The notes beneath the pieces are model-generated. The model did not search any database. It saw nothing but the letters and a program-made list of their open reading frames with translations, and was not told the origin of the DNA. A DNA stretch of 9,589 nt from Chitinivibrionales bacterium (GTDB taxonomy: Bacteria > Fibrobacterota > Chitinivibrionia > Chitinivibrionales > JANQEN01), in contig JAUVGS010000038.1 of the NCBI GenBank assembly GCA_030593665.1, forward strand, positions 1-9,589, in the 5' to 3' direction. The translations under genes were made by a program, and so were the position numbers. Numbering within the stretch: the first letter of the stretch is position 1; the number at the start of each line of letters is the position of its first letter. Below are positions 5,778 to 9,589 of the stretch, piece after piece.

Positions 5778-7581
5778 CGACTTCAAAGCAAAACTGCTGA
5801 CTATTCCTCTGTTTATTGAAAATAATTTTGCGGCACTTTCCCTGATACTTCTCGCATTATTCCCTACAGCGGAGTCCATTGCACGCTGCTTTAAAACCGG
5901 GGTGCATGGATCATCAACGTATGTAGAACATCTGGTTATCTGGATAACTTTTCTTGGTGGTATGATTACCTCCAGGGAAAACAGGCATCTGTCCCTTTCC
6001 GCCGGTATTGATCTGATACATGAGCCCTACAAACGCTGGATTGAATCCTTTACTGCCTGTATTGCCACCGCAATTACCGCAAGTTTTACCTGGAGCTCAT
6101 TCTTATTTGTTCAAATGGGATTTGACTCTTCGCAGAGGGTCGGCATTCTTCCAATCAAAGCTGTTATGATTGTCATGCCCATAGGCTTTGCAGTTATGAC
6201 CATCAGATGCATCACCCATGCGCCAAAAGGCCTTGTCCCTAAAATCATAGCATTATCCGGAGTAGGCATCGCAGCACTCTTTGGTTTTGTGCTTGGTGAA
6301 CACCTGTCTGCACTTATCTGGCCAAGTGCGCTTATCATAATCGTCGCATCGATTCTTGGCACGCCGATTTTCATTGTTCTGGGTGGTATTGCTGCCCTGC
6401 TCTTTATGAATTCAGGCGGCACTATTACTGTTATCCCCAATGAAGCCTATTCGATGCTTACCAGCCCGCAGATTCCGGCAATTCCCCTGTTTACCTTTGC
6501 CGGATTTATTCTTTCTGAAAGTAAAGCAGGTGAACGCCTGGTACGACTCTTCAGGGTCTTTTTCGGTTGGCTGCCCGGAGGGCTGGCTATTGCAACGATA
6601 CTGATATGCACCTTCTTTACCGCGTTAACCGGTGCATCAGGGGTAACTATTCTGGCATTGGGAGGACTGCTTTCATTTATCCTCATACAGAATAAATACC
6701 GAAAAGATTTTACCCTGGGTCTCCTGACAGTAAACGGGATCGGTACACTTTTTCCGCCCAGTCTGCCATTAATCATGTATGGTGTTGTTGCCCAGATTAA
6801 TATTAAAAAAATGTTCGTCGGTGGTATTCTACCCGGATCAATCATGGTACTTGCCCTGGTCATCTTCGTCATAATCACCTCAAAGAAAGAAAAAATTGAA
6901 CGAATCCCACTCAATGTAAAAGAATTTCTGCCTTCAATACGTGAATCGATATGGGAAATCCTGATACCATTTATTATACTCTTTTTCTACTTTAAGGGAT
7001 ATACGACTCTCGTTGAAACCGGAGCGATTACTGTCATCTATATACTTATAATTGAAGTGCTTATAAATCGTGACATTAAAATAAAGGAACTGCCGGGTGT
7101 GTTTGTAAAAAGTATTCCGATAATAGGCGGCGTTCTTATCATTCTGGCAGTTGCAAAAGGTCTCTCCTACTATATTGTTGATGCAGAAATCCCCATGCAG
7201 CTTACTGCATGGATGCAGAAATATATTCAGTCAAAATACCTTTTCCTGCTTATTCTGAATGTTGTTCTTCTTATCACCGGTTGCTTCATGGATGTATTTT
7301 CTGCAATTATGGTTCTCGTACCGCTGTTAATTCCGCTCGGTGAAGCCTATGGTATCCATCCGGTACACCTGGGTATCATCTTTCTGGCAAACCTTGAAGT
7401 CGGTTATCTGACGCCACCGGTTGGTATCAATCTCTTTCTTGCATCATACCGCTTTAATGAGCCCCTGGTGGCAATATATAAATATGTTATTCCCTTCTTC
7501 ATAGTGATGCTTGCATCGGTTTTAATGATTACGTATCTTCCCTGGGTGACAACCGTTCTATTAGGTATTATCAAGTTTTGA
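5767..7581 (+). CDS. dctM: TRAP transporter fused permease, DctQ-DctM
   Basis: This inner-membrane secondary transporter joins the small (DctQ) and large (DctM) TRAP subunits in one 604-residue chain. It is expected to use an ion gradient (usually Na+) to import ligand handed over by the receptor. The DctQ part is about residues 10-155, with four membrane segments and the conserved patch TSRENRHLSLSAGIDLI (68-84). A further hydrophobic segment near 160-185 links to DctM (about 185-604). DctM hallmarks are PQIPAIPLFTFAGFILSES (234-252), FFTALTGASGVTILALGG (283-300), NGIGTLFPPSLPLIMYG (323-339), GCFMDVFSAIMVLVPLLIP (505-523) and LTPPVGINLFLASY (548-561). The two hairpin regions of the elevator domain are intact. 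QM fusion is known in TPAT and sialic-acid systems. The stop overlaps the convergent regulator gene by 11 nt. Confidence 0.95.
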   Translation: MTNSDFKAKLLTIPLFIENNFAALSLILLALFPTAESIARCFKTGVHGSSTYVEHLVIWITFLGGMITSRENRHLSLSAGIDLIHEPYKRWIESFTACIATAITASFTWSSFLFVQMGFDSSQRVGILPIKAVMIVMPIGFAVMTIRCITHAPKGLVPKIIALSGVGIAALFGFVLGEHLSALIWPSALIIIVASILGTPIFIVLGGIAALLFMNSGGTITVIPNEAYSMLTSPQIPAIPLFTFAGFILSESKAGERLVRLFRVFFGWLPGGLAIATILICTFFTALTGASGVTILALGGLLSFILIQNKYRKDFTLGLLTVNGIGTLFPPSLPLIMYGVVAQINIKKMFVGGILPGSIMVLALVIFVIITSKKEKIERIPLNVKEFLPSIRESIWEILIPFIILFFYFKGYTTLVETGAITVIYILIIEVLINRDIKIKELPGVFVKSIPIIGGVLIILAVAKGLSYYIVDAEIPMQLTAWMQKYIQSKYLFLLILNVVLLITGCFMDVFSAIMVLVPLLIPLGEAYGIHPVHLGIIFLANLEVGYLTPPVGINLFLASYRFNEPLVAIYKYVIPFFIVMLASVLMITYLPWVTTVLLGIIKF

Positions 7582-7584
7582 TAA
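7568..7584. repeat. Palindrome containing the stop codons of two convergent genes
   Basis: TTATCAA-GTT-TTGATAA is a perfect 7-bp inverted repeat with a 3-nt loop. It contains the TGA of the permease (7579-7581, +) and the TGA of the regulator (7571-7573, -), almost symmetrically. A T6 run (7595-7600) follows about 10 nt later on the + strand. The stem has little GC, so at best it is a weak bidirectional terminator. Confidence 0.4.
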
Positions 7585-8047
7585 ATACCAATCTATTTTT
7601 TGTATTAATTTCATCCAATCTTCGTTTTGCTTCTCTTGCTCCTATATTTCTTACAGATAGGATAGCCAGTTTTGTGCTTTCCCTTAGTTTAAGAGCACCC
7701 TCTTTACTTTCCCAGTTGTAGACAGATTGATTTGAAGTTCCTAACAGTTTACCGAATTCGATTTGTGAAAGGCCAAGTTTCTTACGTAAACTACGCATTC
7801 CTTTTGTAGTTAATCGAACTTTTTTTGAATCTTCTTCTGTGATTTGAGATTGCTGTTCTAAATGCTTCTTTTCCAATGCGGTTAAACGTTTTTTATCTTT
7901 TTCAAGGTTGCTCACTCTACCTTTTAGATCTGCAACTGTCTGCTTTAATGTAATATTTTGGGTATGTAATTTTTTAGTTGCATTCCGGATTTCCTTGCGG
8001 CTTATTCTGGCTATTTCTGTTTTTAGAACCTCAGCGATGTTTGGCAT
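7571..8047 (-). CDS. Coiled-coil / XRE-type HTH DNA-binding protein
   Basis: A 158-residue putative transcription regulator. The N-terminal half (about 18-68) is charged with long helical stretches and heptad-like hydrophobics (KKLHTQNITLKQTVADLKG, VSNLEKDKKRLTALEKK), consistent with a dimerising coiled coil. The C-terminal half carries a Cro/CI-type helix-turn-helix at about 84-115: RSLRKKLGLSQIEFGKLLG followed by TSNQSVYNWESKEG. A basic helix (AREAKRRLDEI) and a short tail follow. This order, with the DNA-binding domain near the C-terminus, is seen in YiaG-like XRE proteins. The ATG at 8047 has a good ribosome site GGGAG (8056-8060) at 8 nt. The gene is convergent with the TRAP operon and overlaps it by 11 nt, so it is not co-transcribed with it. 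It is clearly more AT-rich than the TRAP genes, so horizontal acquisition is possible. Target genes are unknown. Confidence 0.88.
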   Translation of the reverse strand: MPNIAEVLKTEIARISRKEIRNATKKLHTQNITLKQTVADLKGRVSNLEKDKKRLTALEKKHLEQQSQITEEDSKKVRLTTKGMRSLRKKLGLSQIEFGKLLGTSNQSVYNWESKEGALKLRESTKLAILSVRNIGAREAKRRLDEINTKNRLVFIKT

Positions 8048-8055
8048 TTGTTCAT

Positions 8056-8060
8056 CTCCC
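8056..8060 (-). promoter_or_regulatory. Ribosome binding site of the XRE gene
   Basis: Minus-strand GGGAG lies 8 nt before the ATG at 8047 and supports that start. Confidence 0.65.
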
Positions 8061-8126
8061 TATAATTGAAATAAAAGATGCAATCATTTTAAAAAGTAAT
8101 TTATAACAGTTAAATAGGTTTTTTAC

Positions 8127-8137
8127 AGCAACTTGCT
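8127..8137. repeat. Short palindrome upstream of the XRE gene (possible operator)
   Basis: AGCAA-C-TTGCT is a perfect 5-bp dyad around one base, about 80 bp upstream of the XRE start and just before a possible small ORF on the opposite strand. XRE regulators often bind short palindromes in their own promoters, so autoregulation is conceivable. The dyad is short and could be chance. Confidence 0.25.
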
Positions 8138-8151
8138 ATAGGGGTGTGATA

Positions 8152-8208
8152 ATGACGGAAGTAGAAAGACTTTACCATATGATGTTGGAAGATAAAATAC
8201 AATCTTGA
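8152..8208 (+). CDS. Possible 18-residue small ORF (or gene remnant)
   Basis: ATG to TGA encodes MTEVERLYHMMLEDKIQS, an amphipathic helix-like peptide. GGGGTG (8141-8146) sits 5 nt before the ATG and could act as a ribosome site. It runs divergently from the XRE regulator. It could be a small peptide gene, the first codons of a decayed gene, or chance. I do not recognise it. Confidence 0.22.
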   Translation: MTEVERLYHMMLEDKIQS

Positions 8209-8439
8209 ATATTTTTAGAATAGTAATAAATAATTTTTATTTCGCTTTTCTTCAGAAATGTGACATAAATGATGGAGAATTAATTGCTGATTTTTTGGCC
8301 TCTCAGGCTTTTCAGAGGCCTCAAAATACGTCCCGACTCTGTCTTATTCATGAATAACATTCCCGTTTGTATGTTTTTATTGATTCATGCATCTTGAGGA
8401 AGTATATTGATTTCAGAAAAGGAATTTCCTATCAATTTA
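8209..8439. other. AT-rich non-coding stretch between small ORF and S9 peptidase
   Basis: Together with 8048-8151 this forms a gap of nearly 400 bases between two minus-strand genes. Apart from the small ORF and the stem-loop listed separately, it holds only weak AT-rich dyads: AATAAA-TAATT-TTTATT (8225-8241) and AGGAA-T-TTCCT near 8420-8430. I see no tRNA-like or riboswitch-like structure. Confidence 0.4.
8293..8327. repeat. GC-rich stem-loop downstream of the S9 peptidase gene
   Basis: GGCCTCT (8297-8303) pairs perfectly with AGAGGCC (8314-8320) around a 10-nt loop. TTTT before the left arm can pair with AAAA after the right arm across a 2-nt TC bulge, extending the stem to 11 pairs. It stands out in AT-rich surroundings, about 120 bp after the peptidase stop on its strand. 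There is no T-run after the stem on either strand (the T-run precedes it on +), so it is not a standard intrinsic terminator. It may act as an RNA 3'-end structure. Confidence 0.45.
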
Positions 8440-9589
8440 TCAATTCATGTGCTTATGTAAAAAATTTAGAACTTTAGTATAAAAGCTAGTAATATTGTAT
8501 TGTTTAAAGAAACCATGTCCCCCAGTACCGTCATAATATGTTTCAATACGGACACCTTTTCGTCTTAATATTTTTTCAAGTTTATAAGATTGAGAGATTA
8601 AAACATTTTGATCTTGCGAACCACCTGCAATAAAAACGGGTACTTTAATATTTTCTGCAATTTTAAATAAGGAGATATTTTCCAGATACTCATTTTTATT
8701 ATCTTTTCCTAAAGTCGCTTTAAGGAAATCGTACACATAGTTGTTGTATTTTGATTTCTTTGATCGCATATGTTTTTCCCAATCAAATACCCCTGCATTT
8801 GTTACGGCACATTTAAACATATCTGGATATCTGGAGACGCAGTTAATTGAAAGATAACCTCCAAAACTTGTTCCCATAACAGCAATATTTTCTTTATCTA
8901 TGATATTTTGTTTTATGAGTGAATTTGTTGCATCAATGATATCAAGGTGCATTTTGTGAAATATGTATCGGTTATTATGAGATATTATTCTGCCATACCC
9001 TTCTGAACCTCTGTAATTAACCTGCAGGACGGCATAGCCGCGACTTGCCAGGATCTGAACTTCAGGATTAAAGCCCCAATTATCTCTGACCCATGGACCT
9101 CCGTGAATTAATACAACCGTTGGAAATGGAGTCTGGCCATTTATTGGTTTTGTTAAATATCCATGGAGTTTTAAACTATCTCTAGTAATAAATTCAATTG
9201 GTTTTGTTTCTGCATAGTATTTTGGATCAATCCAGGGACGACTTTGAAAAAGTATCTGCAATCTACTGTTTTTTAGATTAAGTCGATAATATTTGGCCGG
9301 TTGTCGATCGCTAAAACTCTTTATTAGAAATATTGTAAAATTCGTATCAGAATCAATTATTTGATTTACCGTAGCAGGCAGTTTTTTATCAATAAAATTT
9401 TGGATATGGTTCAACGAGTCATCAAACCACACTGAGGTCGGATATTTTCTGTTATATATAACTCCTCTTAACTTTGTTTTCTCAGGTTTAAGAGGATTGT
9501 GAAAAAAACATAGTTTACCATTGAAGTCAAAATGGGAATCTTGAAATATAAGTGTATCTATTGAATCTGACTTTGTATTGTACACATAT
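8440..9589 (-). CDS. S9 (prolyl oligopeptidase) family peptidase, C-terminal part
   Basis: Serine peptidase of the S9 / alpha-beta hydrolase type, which cleaves short peptides, often after proline or alanine. The frame runs off the window without a start; the GTG at 9585 is only an internal codon. Residues here are numbered from it. Residues 1 to about 125 look like the end of the beta-propeller that gates the active site. The catalytic domain begins at ITRDSLKLHGYLTKP (133-147). It shows HGGPW (161-165), GYAVLQVNYRGSEGYG (183-198) and the nucleophile elbow GTSFGGY with Ser 240. Asp 325 (GGSQDQNV) and His 357 (GGHGFF) complete the triad. All catalytic residues are intact. Full-length relatives are about 600-700 residues, so roughly half lies outside. 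Whether it is secreted cannot be seen without the N-terminus. The gene is AT-rich compared with the TRAP operon. It is a single gene on its strand, with a stem-loop after it. Confidence 0.92.
   Translation of the reverse strand, partial: YVYNTKSDSIDTLIFQDSHFDFNGKLCFFHNPLKPEKTKLRGVIYNRKYPTSVWFDDSLNHIQNFIDKKLPATVNQIIDSDTNFTIFLIKSFSDRQPAKYYRLNLKNSRLQILFQSRPWIDPKYYAETKPIEFITRDSLKLHGYLTKPINGQTPFPTVVLIHGGPWVRDNWGFNPEVQILASRGYAVLQVNYRGSEGYGRIISHNNRYIFHKMHLDIIDATNSLIKQNIIDKENIAVMGTSFGGYLSINCVSRYPDMFKCAVTNAGVFDWEKHMRSKKSKYNNYVYDFLKATLGKDNKNEYLENISLFKIAENIKVPVFIAGGSQDQNVLISQSYKLEKILRRKGVRIETYYDGTGGHGFFKQYNITSFYTKVLNFLHKHMN

Noticed and set aside
6111..6914. Long minus-strand open frames within the permease gene
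   Set aside because: They are shadows of a hydrophobic membrane-protein gene on the other strand and show no family features or ribosome sites.
7571..8208. Toxin-antitoxin module made of the XRE protein and the 18-codon ORF
   Set aside because: The genes are divergent rather than in one operon, the small ORF has no toxin-like features, and the XRE protein lacks a recognisable antitoxin partner domain.
2796..8530. Shared 13-base string TCCCCCAGTACCG near 2796 and 8518
   Set aside because: Both copies lie inside unrelated minus-strand genes in different protein contexts, and the flanks do not match. Likely coincidence.

Overview
The window comes from a diderm bacterium with moderate GC. Evidence for an outer membrane of the LPS type is a fragment that looks like the C-terminus of the LPS-assembly porin LptD, a lipoprotein TatT homologue and a periplasmic TRAP receptor. 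A TRAP operon carrying a TPR lipoprotein is known from Treponema and from other environmental diderms such as Fibrobacterota-like lineages. I cannot fix the phylum from this sequence. No tRNA, rRNA, CRISPR array, insertion sequence or integrase was seen.

Layout. Positions 1 to about 490 (-) are a GC-rich internal fragment of GDP-L-fucose synthase, cut off abruptly. From about 491 to 883 (+) there is a moderate-GC LptD-like C-terminal fragment, also without its 5' part. Two unrelated half-genes meeting at one point, with a sharp change in base composition, looks most like a chimeric join in the assembly. Positions 1043-3524 (-) hold apt (adenine salvage), an unrecognised small soluble protein and asnS (asparaginyl-tRNA synthetase), probably co-transcribed in that order. 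A 172-bp divergent region (3525-3696) separates apt from a tight three-gene operon on the + strand (3697-7581): a TatT-type TPR lipoprotein, a DctP/TatP-type TRAP substrate-binding protein, and a fused DctQ-DctM permease. These overlap by 4 and 11 nt and form a TPR-protein-associated TRAP transporter (TPAT). Beyond 7582 the base composition becomes clearly more AT-rich. This part has a coiled-coil plus XRE-HTH regulator (7571-8047, -), a non-coding stretch with one possible 18-codon ORF and a stem-loop, and the C-terminal catalytic half of an S9 prolyl-oligopeptidase-family peptidase (8440 to the window edge, -).

How the genes work together. The TPAT module is the only multi-gene system here. 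TatT (periplasmic, lipid-anchored) is expected to form a complex with the receptor, which captures ligand and delivers it to the ion-driven QM permease in the inner membrane. The receptor lacks the arginine that binds carboxylates in classical TRAP receptors, so its substrate may not be an ordinary organic acid. The other genes are housekeeping (apt, asnS, lptD) or accessory (XRE regulator, S9 peptidase), with no visible functional link to the transporter.
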